From contig NC_083603.1 of NCBI RefSeq assembly GCF_029168945.1, positions 9,114,001 through 9,178,000 of the forward strand: DNA of 64,000 nt, written 5' to 3'. The notes under the pieces were generated by a model, which worked only from the letters and a program-made list of their open reading frames with translations, had not been told where the DNA came from and ran no database searches. Made by a program: the position numbers and the translations under genes. Shown here one piece after another: positions 46,391 through 57,907 of this stretch; position 1 is the stretch's first letter, and each line of letters begins with the position of its first letter. This DNA is from Cannabis sativa. Lineage: Eukaryota > Streptophyta > Magnoliopsida > Rosales > Cannabaceae.

Positions 46391-46612
46391 TTGTGTGTCC
46401 AGCCACCTAACTCCCTTCGACCTCCTTTTCCCTCCTCACACAAATTGTATAAGCACTGAAATTGCAGACGAGATAGCAATAGCCCAATGAGTATGGAAAA
46501 TGGAAATAAAGTTTATTTCATCCAAGATACAAATAAAAGAGACAATTTTAGTGTAACTTAAGATGTCAAACACATCAGACCACCTAAGCCACTATGTTAT
46601 CAAATGTGAAAG

Positions 46613-46951
46613 CACTACAAGAAATGTCACTTTTGCCAGCACATTATTGTGTTGGCAAAAGTTAGTATTGCGCTGGTAAAATAGAATTTACTTGTGTTAT
46701 GTTGGCAAAAGAGGGTTGGCAAATCAATGTTGGTATTAGAACTTTTGCCAGCATAAAATGAAAAGCGCTGGCAAAGATGACTTTTCCCAGCACGTAAATG
46801 AGCTGGTAAAAGTTAGATTTTAGCCACTCCAAATGTACGCTGGTAAAACTTTGACCTCTTTGCCAGCGCAGTTTGCGAAATGCGCTGGTAAAAGTTACTT
46901 TTACCAGCGCAGTAGCAAACTATGCTGGTAAAAGTGACATTTTTTGTAGTG
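46613..46951. mobile_element. CACTA-type MITE, 339 bp
   Basis: Ends CACTACAAGAAATGTCAC and GTGACATTTTTTGTAGTG, flanked by AAG at 46610-46612 and 46952-46954, the 3-bp duplication expected for CACTA. Subterminal repeats of TTTGCCAGCRC/GCTGGYAAAAGT occur about nine times in both orientations. No coding capacity. It lies inside an older LTR-like sequence. Confidence 0.93.
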
Positions 46952-46954
46952 AAG

Positions 46955-47420
46955 TGACTTAACAATCTATGGTTTTGGGATCTGGTAAGGTTGTAAAGTG
47001 TCCATGGCTCACTATAAATAGAGCCCTTGAATTCATTGTAAGTGAACTTTTCTTGGGAATGAAACTGTAATAATTCTGGAGAGAAAAGGCCGTGATATTT
47101 TTACTTCAAGAATACTTCAACTAAGATCTTTAAATACCATTTTAAGTCCTTGTTATTGCGTTGACAAATTCTAACCATCAACAATTTGGCATTGTCTATG
47201 GGAATTGACACGTAAAAGTAATGTCATTTCTTTACCTAAAATCGTTGAGAAGATGCCGAGGCATTCTCGCCGTCTCCAGGAGGTGGAAATGCAACTTAAT
47301 CGCCTTTAGCTGATCGCCTTAAGGCTTGACCCACCAACGCCTGGTGCTGAGAGAGGAGGTACAAGTGGCCTGGTGCCTCAGAATGGAGGAGGCACGAATT
47401 GTCATGAACCCTGAGAGGAA
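46955..47420 (+). mobile_element. Degenerate LTR end, PBS and gag start of a Tat-like element
   Basis: TATAAATAGAGCCC near 47012 and a transcript-like region lead to TTTGGCATTGTCTATGGGA (47185-47203), which is the Tat-type PBS (compare 30652) with a few changes. Then comes ATG at 47254 (MPRHSRRLQEVEMQLNRL) and a stop. The LTR part is interrupted by the MITE. Only the beginning of the element is left. Confidence 0.6.
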
Positions 47421-47449
47421 GAAGAGAATAGGCAGCTTGTGGACAGCCC

Positions 47450-47985
47450 AACAAATAACTACCAACACTAGTACGGTGATGGTACTAAGTGTATTGGTAT
47501 AGTGTACGATGTTTAAAGAGTATAGTATGTTATTACCAACACCAATACAGATAGGTATGGAGTGTCTGTGGTATAACACTTAGGGGTACTCGAGCTACGG
47601 AGTAAACCCTACCAATACTCGTATAGTACCGGTACGTAGTGCATGTGGTATAATGGTCGTACCTTAATAAAGAACGTTCTTATTTATCTGTTAAGCCTTG
47701 TGGATAGTTTTTTAGGCGCCTAGATGCAAGTCGGTGTTATATTATATGTTATGTGCTTTTCTTACTGAGTCTGTTGACTCACATATATTATTTCTGTGTG
47801 TATGTAAAGGAAAGGCAAAGGCTGAACATGAGTGAGTTCCAAGCTCGGAGGATGATTGTACATGTCGAGACGATGTGACCTGGAGTGTTCAGTCTCTGGA
47901 CAACTTGGGTTGTATTTTGTAGTCGTTGTGTGACAAGTTTGTAAAAGTATTTTGATAAAGATTGTAAAAGTTTAAACACAGGAAA
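47450..47985 (+). repeat. Fragment of a Tekay-like LTR
   Basis: Contains ACTGAGTCTGTTGACTCAC, GTAAAGG..AGGC and GAGAC/GGAGTGTTCAGT-like blocks that match, in reverse complement, the LTR of element B around 60090-60260. It also has the same TACCAACAC...GTACGGTG type repeats as 54430-54530. No border sequence is preserved. Confidence 0.65.
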
Positions 47986-48009
47986 TGCAACATCATTAGA
48001 GAATATATG

Positions 48010-48364
48010 GCAAGAGGAGCCATAATATTCTGCTGCCACCAATGTAAGGTTTTCTAGAACGTTATATGTGTTTATTTCATTGCTTTAGAAAATTCATGTT
48101 TAGGGTGTTAGCTTATAGAATATAATCCAACATACTTGTTAGTAATTCTAGATCCTTGTAAAATATATTCCAACACTTTCCAGGGCATTGGTAAAGTATA
48201 CTAGTATCAGATGTATGGAGTAGGCATCAGACATGACCGATATTAAACTTAGAAAAGATATCATAAACTTATTGTTATATCTTTCTAAGTCAATATCACT
48301 TAGTTGATCTTAAGATCTTAATCTTGAGATGGTTAGGTTCTAGCTTAACTGTATTATTTGTGTC
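48010..48364 (+). repeat. Two joined fragments of the solo-LTR family
   Basis: 48010-48175 matches the last 160 bp or so of the solo LTR (to CCAACA, 25165). It is followed without a gap by 48176-48364, which matches about 23570-23760 of that LTR. The LTR end is thus joined to a middle part of another copy, a rearranged or recombined pair. Confidence 0.75.
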
Positions 48365-48951
48365 CAACAAGAATTTGTACACTTGGTCGGACTGTAGTGG
48401 ACACTCTGGGCAGTTGGCCAGAATGTGGTGGTTGGCCATCCCCTCCTGGGTTGGTCACCACGGGTGGCTTTTGGACATTAGGGCCTGTGGCCATAGGATC
48501 TCATTATTCAGTCAAATTTTCACGTCTTGTGATAGCCATGCTGAAGATGAGAGCTTCTTGAATGAGAATTCTAGGCTCTCAATGAAAGTACCAAAATATT
48601 GACTGCAAATTTAGCTAGCAGACTCGGTGTCTGACTAGGATTGTAGCTTATGACTGCCACGTGTGGAATAATAATAAATGTAAAGAGACACACAAATTTT
48701 ATAGAGGTTCAACTCTTTTTATTTAGGTAATGACCTACACCCCTTTTAGTTGTATTTACTATTGAGATAATACCAAGCACTAGGCTAGGCTCTTTTTCAG
48801 TATTACAATGAGTTTGCAGGTGAGAAGTGTGAAAAGAGAGAGAAGTTAAAGCTTGTAATGAGCAAGATTGCATGTGTAGCTCAGACTTAGAACGTGAGAA
48901 AGATCTCTTATCCCTTTTTATGTATTACTAATGCCCTTTATATAGTATTAG
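48365..48951. other. Unassigned sequence, probably old LTR material
   Basis: 48365-48600 has higher GC content and open frames without any recognisable protein. 48680-48950 has ACACACAAATTTTATAGAGG and AGTATTACAATGAG, phrases common in dispersed plant LTRs. I could not set borders. Confidence 0.35.
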
Positions 48952-49451
48952 TGTTAGGATTTATAAAACACTTAATAAAAATAAATAATCACAGATCTAA
49001 TCATATTTCAAGGAGCGCTTTAATATAGTAAACCCCAAATCAAAAATCTATAGAACCTTTGCTAAATTAAAGAAGAAGAAGATGTTAAAAGATCAGCGGA
49101 AGCACTAACCTGAAGCCATTGTTGGAGATTGCAGAGAAGGTTATGATCTTCCAAGAATATACTATTTCTTAAAGTATTTTCTCTGATGAGGAAGGAGAGA
49201 ATACAGAAAAACCCTAGTGTTTCTTGGGGACCACTACCTATTTATAGGCTTATTATATAATGAGTTTTAGGTATTTATAATTTGGCCCCTCAACAAATTA
49301 TAAATTAACTTATGGTATCTACACATTATTTCCATGACAATTTAATACCCTTTTGATACACATAACATAATTGGTCACTTAATTTTGTATCACACTTTAT
49401 AATAGCATATACATTATACATATGTGCCCACAATAGAATTTTAATCCAACA
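48952..49451 (-). repeat. 3' LTR of a Ty1/copia element, 500 bp
   Basis: Runs from TGTTAGGATT to AATCCAACA; the ends are inverted copies of each other. On the minus strand the LTR begins TGTTGGATTAAAATTC directly after a purine tract. The 5' LTR is not in the window because the element is truncated. Confidence 0.88.
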
Positions 49452-49467
49452 ATCTCCCACTTGGGCA
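49452..49467 (-). other. Polypurine tract of the copia element
   Basis: On the minus strand the bases read GCCCAAGTGGGAGAT directly before the LTR start TGTTGGA, the usual copia PPT form. Confidence 0.88.
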
Positions 49468-49864
49468 ACATATGTTACCTTATAAATGTATAACCTTATA
49501 AGCTCAAAATTTGATACATGTAAAGGTATTCACAACAATCTCGTCCATCAACTATACCCATATAGGATCAAAGCAATTTTCGTCATCTCAATCACGACTA
49601 AACCCATCAATGGTCACATATACAAATATAATCAAATGGCATCGATCAATAATGAATGCGTATCATAGAAATTACAAATTACATTTACTGTGAACCAAAC
49701 ATGCCTATTTCCAACTGGTCCTCCTTAAACCAAAGTGAGGTCAGACTTAAACATAACAAAACAGAGTGAATGAGCTGAAAACTTTATTTTTTAATTAGAA
49801 AATAATCAAATTCATAAATTTCTTAAACAAACATAAAGCAAAGAAAATACAAACTCCCACTAAA

Positions 49865-52800
49865 TCATAGTATCCTCAAGTAATACTACATCCACATGAG
49901 CAGTGTGCCCATGAAAGATCTTGCATGATAATCCTTTTGTGAGCGTATTCGCTATCATGGAGTTTGTCTCAATGTACTCTATGGATATCTGTCCACTCTG
50001 CACTTTCTTTCACAACTAGGAACTTTATGTCAATATGCTTTGACTTGGATGAGCTCCTATTGTTATTGGAATACAACACTGCTGATTTATTGTCACAAAA
50101 TATCTTGAGTGGTCTTTCTACATTTTCCAAAATACGTAGCCTAGTGACAAAGTTTCTTAGCATATTCCTTAATTTGATGCCTCATAACACTCTACGAATT
50201 ATGCTGCCATAGTGGAAGAAGCTATAAGTGTTTGTTTGACACTTTTCCAGGATATATCTCCTCCAGCTAACAGGAAAATATAGCCTGATGTAGACCTTCT
50301 GCTATCTTGGCATCCAGCCAAATCAGAATCAAAATACCCTACGACCTCCAAATAATTTGACTTCCTGTATGTGAGCATGTAATCTTTTGTTCTTTGAAGA
50401 TACCTTATAACCCGGCCTCTCGATTGCTATCCAATCGTCCATACCAGGGTTGCTTGAATATCTGCCTAACAGCCCAACAATGTACGCAATATCTGGATGC
50501 GTACATACCTAAAGATACATTAGACTCCCGACAGCACATGCATAGGGAATCTTTTTCATATTTTGAATTTCAAGGCTTGCTTTTAGGGCATTGACTAAGA
50601 CTAAATTTGTCTCCTTTAGCAACAGGGGTATCACCTGGTCTACAATCTTGCATGCCAAACCTTTTGAGTACTTTGTCGATATAGCTCTTTTGTGATAATC
50701 CAAGAATACTCTGAGAACGATCTCGATGCATTTAAATTCCTAAAACAAAAGAGGCGTCACCAAGATCTTTCATCACAAATTACTTAGATAGAAATATCTT
50801 GGTTTCGTGCAATAAGCCTATATCACTAGTGGCAAGTAATATGTCATCGACATATAGAACCAGAAATATGTATTTACTCCCACAGAACTTGTGATATACA
50901 CAATCATCAATAATATTCATCTCAAAACCAAATGAGATAATTACTTGATGAAACTTATGATACCATTGACGAGAAGCTTGCTTGAGTCCACAGATGGATT
51001 TCTTTAATTTGCAAACTATATTCTTTTGGTCACCAACCACAAAGTTTTCTAGTTGCTCCATATAAATTATATCAATGTCGCCATTGAGAAATGTTATTTT
51101 AACATCCATCTAATGTAACTCAAGGTCAAAGTGAGCAACAAGTGCCAATATTATCCTAAAAGAGCCTTTCGATAAAACTGGAGAGAAAATCTATGTATAA
51201 TCAATGCCTTGTTTCTGAGTATAGCCTTTTGCTACAAGACGTGCCTTAAATCTCACCACATTACCATATTCACCCTTCTCGGTTTTAAGTATCCATTTAC
51301 AACCAATTGGTTTTGCACCTTCTGGTAATAGGATAACTTCCCAAACCTTATTGTCTTGCATAGACTTATTCTCTTCATTCATGGCATCATTCCACTTTTG
51401 AGAGTTAATAATTTTCATGGCCTGATGCAAGTTGATTGGATCATCTTCTATCATTCCAATTTCATCCTCATGTTCTTGAAGAAATACAAAATAATCATCT
51501 GAAATAACATTTCTTCTCTCTCTTGTGGACCTCCTTAATGGCTCTTGTTCTTGAGGGTGTTGAATTTGTTGTTCATGAACAATAACCTCATCCTAATTTG
51601 GGAGTTGTTTGATATTATCTTGTTGAGGTTCCAGATTCATATCTTGATCAATGACAGGTGTGGAAGCCTGAACATTGTCTAAAATGATAGTAGGAACTGA
51701 GGTTGAATTCAATTCTTCCTCAAAAGCAATGTCTCTAACCTTATTTCTCCCCCCCAAATTCAAACATCCTTAAAAAATATTGCAGTTCCCGTCTCAAAAA
51801 TATTTCTAACAGTGGGATCATAAAACTTATAGCCCCTAGATTGCTCAGAATAACCAATAAAGTAGCTGCTAACTATTTTGGAGTCCAATTTATTTTCATG
51901 TTGCCTATAAGGCCCTGCCTCAGCTGGACATCCCCAAATGTGGAAATACTTTATACTAGGCTTTTGACCTATCCAAAGCTCATAAGGTGTTTTTGCAACT
52001 ACTTTACTTGGTACTCTATTCAGAATGTAAGCGGTTGTCTTTAATGCTTCTCCCCAGAGGGACTCAGGTAAGGTAGAATGAGCAATCATGCTCCTTACCA
52101 TATCCTTAAGAGTCCTATTTTATCTCTTAACAATACCATTCGTGGTAGGTGATCCTAGCATAGTGTACTGTGGGACAATACCACATTCTTCTAATAATTT
52201 AGCAAATGGTCTTGGACCTTGTTCACTTGAGCCATCATATCTACCGTAGTACTCACCACCACGATTAGATTTGACGTTCTTAATCTTTTTGTTGAGTTGA
52301 TTCTCAACTTTAGCTTTGTAAGCTTTGAACATGTCCACAGACTAAGATTTTTATTGAATGAGATATAGATACCCATAACGTGAGTAATTGTCTATGAATG
52401 ATATAAAATATTATTGACCATTCCAAGATGCCGTATGGAATGGCCCACAAATATCTGTGTGAATCAATTCTAAGATTGCTGAAGCTCTATTGGCACCTAA
52501 TCTCTTAGTTTTGGTCTCTTTTCCCTTGATACAATCTACACAGACATTGAAATCTATGAAGTCAAGAGACTCTAAAATGTTATGAGACATAAGACGCTCA
52601 ATTCTACCTCTTGAGCTATGACCTAAGTGTTTATACCATAATGATGCTGAATTTTCTTTATTTAATTTGCGTTTCATACTTCGTGATTCCACATGCAAGG
52701 TTTCATTATAGGATACAATTATTTCTATCAAATAAAGATTGTAATAAGAATTTAAATAACCAGTTCCAATAACATTTGAATTTAAAGACAAAGTAAACTA

Positions 52801-53060
52801 ATTGTTTCCAAATGAACAACAATATCCAAATTTGTCCAACAAAGAAACAGAAACTAAATTCTATCTAAAAGATGGCACAACAAAAATGTCTTTAAAATCT
52901 AAATAAAAACCAATTCCCAATATCAATTTGAAATGCCCAATTGCTTTCACTTTCATCGATTTTCCATCGCCCACAAAAGATGTATCTTTCACCATCACTT
53001 GGCTTTCGGTAGCTCACGCAACCCTGCATAGAAACACTTATGTAAAGACTGCCTAATTTG
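49865..53060 (-). pseudogene. Ty1/copia polyprotein: integrase, RT and RNase H; gag missing
   Basis: In order on the minus strand: GAG-pre-integrase zinc part (LWYKHLGHSSRGRIERL and VCVDCIKGKETK, 52500-52680), integrase core (LIHTDICGPFHTASWNGQ), SNRGGEYYGRYDGSSEQGP, then GSPTTNGIVKR. The catalytic Glu is Lys (AAG, 52128-52126) and a TAA follows at 52122-52120. Further on are [20 protein letters not shown] and [36 protein letters not shown] and the intact active site LYVDDILLA (50810-50850). RNase H: IFCDNKSAVLYSNN and SKHIDIKFLVVKE. At least ten stops or frame changes. The 5' end stops near 53060 at a different LTR-like sequence; no gag, PBS or 5' LTR. Confidence 0.92.
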
Positions 53061-53062
53061 AT

Positions 53063-54735
53063 ATGTTGGATTGTCAAATAATTAGGGTTTATTTATGATA
53101 ATTAATTATTCGTTTATGATTTGCATATTTGTGGATATTTTTTTTTTTAATTTCAACATGTGATAATTATGCTATATGTGAATTTTTTGTTTTTTGTGTT
53201 TGTGTTCGATAGCAGTGGGAAGCGACGTCGGGCCAATAGAGAGTCATGCCTTCATATGGTTTAAAATTTAGTAATGGCAGGGCCATTTGGTTGATTCGAT
53301 AGTATCAGGAATTTGTCGGGGTTTGGTAATGACCAAACTACCCCTTGAGGGGCATATTTTTATCTTTTTCAGTTAAGGGGGCAAATTGGTCATTTTAATT
53401 AAGTTTCTTTGTGTTTTATTAAATGTTAATAATTTGAATATAAGTTATATTTTATTAATGTAAATAAGGTTAATCTTGAAGGAAACAAATTAGAATAAAC
53501 TAGAATACACTTCCTCCTTCTTTTTCCTTCTCTCTCTCGAAATTGTTAGGAAACAAGTTAGGGTTTAGTTTTCCCACCTCCTTCCATTGAATTTTAGAGA
53601 AATTGGAGTGCTTCAATCTAAGGTAGCATCTCTTGCTTCTCTTCTATGTGTTTTACTTTGTGGTAGTAAAGTTTTTAAGCTTGAATTCTTGAGTTTTGGA
53701 ACTGTGGTGATGTTTGGTGCTTAAAGTTATATTCTGAAGTTAACTTGAGTTAATTTAAGTTGAATTATGCTAAGTTCGTGGTTTGTAGTGGCACTTAGGC
53801 AAGGTTTGAGTTCAAGAATTCGAACCTTGCTCTTTAATTATAGATTGAAATTTTGTGGTCAATATTGTGGTTTATTGTTTAGAATAGGTTGGTTTGAATA
53901 TATATAGGTATTCTGGAGAATATTATGAAGTTTGGGTGTAATTTGAGGTCATGGGGACATTTTTGAGGTTCCCAGAACTGAACCGATCGACCAGTTCAAG
54001 GGAACCTGTAGCAACCGGTCGATCGGTTGATCCCCAGGGAACTGGACTTCCGGTTGGGAACCAGTTTGCTGGTTGGGCCATTTTTTAGAACCCTAGTTTT
54101 TCCCATTTTTGTATTATTTGGCGGTATTACCATCTTATTCATCGATAGGGTTATTCTTAGTTTTGATTTTAAGTCCTCAAAAAATATTTTAGCGTGTCCC
54201 TCACCGGAATTACAAATGTTGTGATTTAGGGTCCTATGAAACGTCGAGCTATAATTCCACTCAGGCTGACCGGCACACCTGAGCACGGAAATGAGGTAAG
54301 ATAGCATATAGTATATATATGTGAATGAATATTTGTTATTATCTATTTACACTACTAGCACTATTAAATGTATAGTTATAAGGTGTTAGTACAACATAGA
54401 ATTTTAGGATAGTTACAGTGTTACCAACACGAGCACCAGAGGGTACGTTATGCATGTGATACAACACTTAGTGACTCCTGGAAGTACAATAATGGCCCTA
54501 CCAACACGAGTACGGAGTTGGTACTTTAGTGCATATGGTACAGTGGTCATACTTCCGTTGAGAACGTTCTTAATCATTTGGTGAGCTCAGTTTGTTGGGC
54601 TCAGGACGACTTAAGTATAAAGCCGGTATAACATTTCATATATTGTTTTTAGGTCTTTTTATGGTATTTGATATGCCATATATATGTAATTAGGTTTTCA
54701 AATCTCATATTTAATGTTTTTATTTGTTTAGGAAG
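53063..54735 (+). repeat. Degenerate Tekay-like LTR, plus orientation, 3' end missing
   Basis: Starts TGTTGGATTGTC, then has the AT-rich part, ACAAGTTAGGGTTTAG, and a CCGGTT-rich block (53990-54060, CAACCGGTCGATCGGTTG and TTCCGGTTGGGAACC) that parallels the CCGGAATTCCGG block of the other Tekay-like LTRs. ATTTAGGGTCCTATGAAACG with CTCAGGCTGACCGGCACACC follows, then TACCAACACGAG repeats, up to about 54735. There it changes to the palindromic array. Borders and family are by analogy. Confidence 0.6.
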
Positions 54736-54739
54736 TTTT

Positions 54740-55930
54740 ATTTGTTATTGATGCTGGAAAAGTCAGCGGAATTTGCTCTTGGTGCTGGAAAAGTCGTCGG
54801 AGTAGCGGTCGGTCGGAAAAGTCGTCGGAGTTGCTGCCGCGCCAGAAAATTCGTCGAAATTGGCATTGTCGTCGGAAAAATCACTGAAAAAATCACCAAG
54901 AAACCGGTTTATTCACCAAGAAACTGGTTTCTTTCTTGGTGATTTTTGCGTTGACAATGCCAATTCTGACGACTATTCTGACGCTAACAGCTACTCCGAC
55001 GACTTTTCCGGCACCGACAACAAACTTCAAAAAAGTCATCAGAATTGGCAAAGTCGCCAGAAAAATTACCAAGAAACTGGTTTCTGGTATCTTGATGAAG
55101 AAACCAGTATTTTGGTGATTTTTCCGACGACAATGGCAATTCTGACAACTTTTTTGGCGTTGGTAGCAGCTTTGACGACTAATACACCGGCAACTACTCT
55201 GGTGACTTTTTCAGTACCGACAATAAACTCTGGGAAATTCGTCAGAATTGGCAATGTCGCTGGAAAAATTACCGGAAAAATCACCAAGAAAATGGTTTTT
55301 TTTCTTCATCAAGAAACCAATTTCTTGATGAAGAAACCAGTTTCTTGGTAATTTTTTTTGTATTTTTTTTCTCTATTTGGTTGATTGATGAAACTGGTTT
55401 CAATTATTTTCAGTGTATATCATTTTTGTTTTGTTTTCATAATCTTTATTATTGTTCTGTAACAAACTTAGTTCTTTGATGAAGAAACCACTTTCTTGGT
55501 GAAGAAACCAGTTTGTTGATGAAAAAACCACTTTCTTGGTGATTTTTCTAGTGATTTTTCTGGCGACAATGCCAATTCTAACGACTTTTTTGACTCCGGC
55601 TATTTTTCCGACACTGGCGACTTTTCCAGCACTGACATCAAACTCCAGAATAGTCGTCGGACTTGGCATTGTCACCGGTAAAATTAGCGGAAAAATCACC
55701 AAGAAATCGGTTTCCAAGAAAAACCGGTTTCTTCATCAAGAAACTAGTTTCTTGTTGACTTTTCCAGCGACAATGCTAATTCTGACGACTTTTTTCGCGC
55801 CAGCAGCAACTCCGGCAACTTTTTCTGCACGGAGGGCTACTCCGACGACTTTTTCGTTGCCGTCACTAAACTCCGGTGACCTTTTCGGCACGAGTGACAA
55901 CTTCGGCGATCACTATAGTTTTATTGTTTT
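54740..55930. repeat. Array of alternating inverted repeats (about 1.2 kb)
   Basis: Two complementary modules alternate. Module R reads GAATTGGCATTGTCGCCGG then AAAAATCACCAAGAAACC; module R' is its reverse complement (GGTTTCTTGGTGATTTTT then CCGGCGACAATGCCAATTC). R at about 54851-54910, R' 54915-54970, R 55037-55080, R' 55085-55150, R 55232-55300, R' (partial) 55300-55350, R' 55480-55590, R 55635-55700, R' 55730-55790. Between them are TTTTCCGRCACYGACAAYAAACTCC spacers that are also partly inverted. A plain AT-rich insertion of about 130 bp lies at 55351-55480. Open frames across it in several directions follow from the repeat and encode nothing I recognise. Confidence 0.88.
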
Positions 55931-56194
55931 ATTTTTTTAAAAAAAATAAATATGAAGAGAATTTTAATATTTTTTTATGGTAATTTGATTAAGTTTTTAT
56001 TTTTTATGAATTTTAAATTCAGATTTCTTTTTAATGTTTGTTTTTTTTCTAAAAAAACCATATTTTTAGTTCAATTGGTTAGATAATGCCATATTTAGTG
56101 GCATTTACTTTTTATGCCATATTTATCATAACCTTAATAATTTTTCCCATATTTTTGAAAATAGCGCTTGATACTATTATGAATGAGTTCTATT

Positions 56195-56812
56195 CAGGAT
56201 CGACCCAAGTGATTTGGGGCCTTAGACAAAAAATTAAAATTAGACATTTATTTTGGAAAACTTATAAAAATACTAGAATTTGAGTTAACTTTTATAAAAA
56301 ATACTGTTACATAGAATATTTTTCAAAAATACTGTATTTTTATAAAATAATAGTGGAACACAAAACAGAACAACTAAAAACAATAGTAGAACAACTAAAA
56401 AATAACCGTAGCATAACAGTAAAAATAAACTTAACACAGTACACAGTATTTTTGAAAAAAATATAGTATTTATAAAAAAAATCCGCTACACAGTAAAAAA
56501 GTTAGAAATTTTAGCATGTGGTGTAAATAATCTTTTATTTTTTAAAAAAATAAAACAATATCAATCAATACTTTATAAATTTAATTTTTAAAAATAAATA
56601 AATAAAAATAAAACAATACTTCATTAATTTTAAAATAAGTGAGAATTTTAAAATTAAGTGTATTGAGACAAAGTTTTATCACTTTTTTTGGAAGTGTATA
56701 TTTAGTATTATGAATATTTATTATGTATAAATTATAACAAAAAAAATATTATTTTAATATAAAAGACCTTGTACAATGCACAAGCTACCTAATACGTGGG
56801 CGAATCCTCACC
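56195..56812. mobile_element. Insertion of about 618 bp, non-coding, with 5-bp duplication
   Basis: The flanking CTATT at 56190-56194 and 56813-56817 is a direct repeat. At 15217-15226 the related sequence is uninterrupted (CTCTATTTACTATATATT), which shows the empty site. The insert begins CAGGATCGACCCAAGTGATT, with a GGGGCCTTAGACAAAA phrase, and is AT-rich inside with GTAGAACAACTAAAAA-type repeats. No clear terminal inverted repeats, no poly-A, no coding. Class uncertain. Confidence 0.65.
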
Positions 56813-57907
56813 CTATTTACTATATATTAATCTTTGTCTGATATTTAATTTTCATACTCTAAATTATCACATATATACAATCAAAGCATTACTATTAGAT
56901 TCCAAATAAAGAAAAACATTACACACTCTCAATACTCAAATGCAAGTGCAAAATATTTTTCTCAAATGCATATTGAGTTTTGTTTTAGTCAATATGCCAT
57001 GGGAGGTACATTCTTTAATTGTTTTCAATAATTTTAACATTTTTCCATTCCATGTGTCTCTTCTCAAACCATACCATTAGCCATTTATATAAGCTACTTG
57101 TATAAAGTTTATCAACAAACCTGTGAAGCAAGTTCTGATACTTGGGAGAACTTTTAGATTTTTTGTCTGTCAATGATGTTTCCATTAATTACAGCCTTAA
57201 AGACAAGGTTGATTTTGAGGAGGGGAGGGGAGAAGTCAAAAGCCCAACAACATTAGATTCAAATGCAATTAAACAAGAAAGAGTCAAAACATACAAAGAT
57301 TGGACACCTAAGAAATCGACCCCATTAATTCTCCAACTGTGTAATTTCATAAAAATACATTTCAAAAAGTTTCCAAAAGAGTAAAACAATTGTCTTTGAG
57401 GAGGGCCAACAGAAATGTAACTTTTTTCTTTGCTTTAAATATATAAATATGTTAAAAGAAAGTGATGATGTCTCAATAATATGATTTTCAGCATGATTCA
57501 ATTTGGGAGAAGATGCCTGAGGCTGAGACAATGATCTAATTGCATGACTGGCGTGATCGAAGAACAACAAGCATAATTTTTTAATTTCAATGAGGATTGA
57601 GGATTATCGTGAATGTTAAGGACATTAATTTGGGAGTTTTGTATTCAATACATTATGAAAGTTTCGAACAAGAAGAAAGAGTACTGTGCCAAAATGAGAT
57701 ATGTATAAATAAATCAGCTAATTAATTAGAGACATAATGTACTACATAAGAAGTACAATTAATAATCAGTAGCATTTATATATGCACATATATATATATA
57801 TATATATATCTAAATCACTAAATATAAACTGACTAATGAATTTACTAATAACACCAAAATGAGGAGGAGCCGTACGAAGACTGTTGGTGGTGATGCTGAG
57901 ATTAGTG

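Noticed and set aside
46127..46479. Open frames rich in Gly, Ala and Arg on both strands
   Set aside because: Produced by the GC-rich minisatellite; no unique protein sequence.
47319..47579. Minus-strand frame of 86 codons
   Set aside because: It crosses the join of two retroelement fragments and has no domain.
54724..55940. Five or more open frames on both strands in the inverted-repeat array
   Set aside because: They arise from repeats without stop codons and change with each unit. No start context or domain.
57142..57384. Plus-strand frame of 80 codons downstream of the B3 gene
   Set aside because: No recognisable domain and no conservation evidence. It might be a small exon, but I cannot support it.
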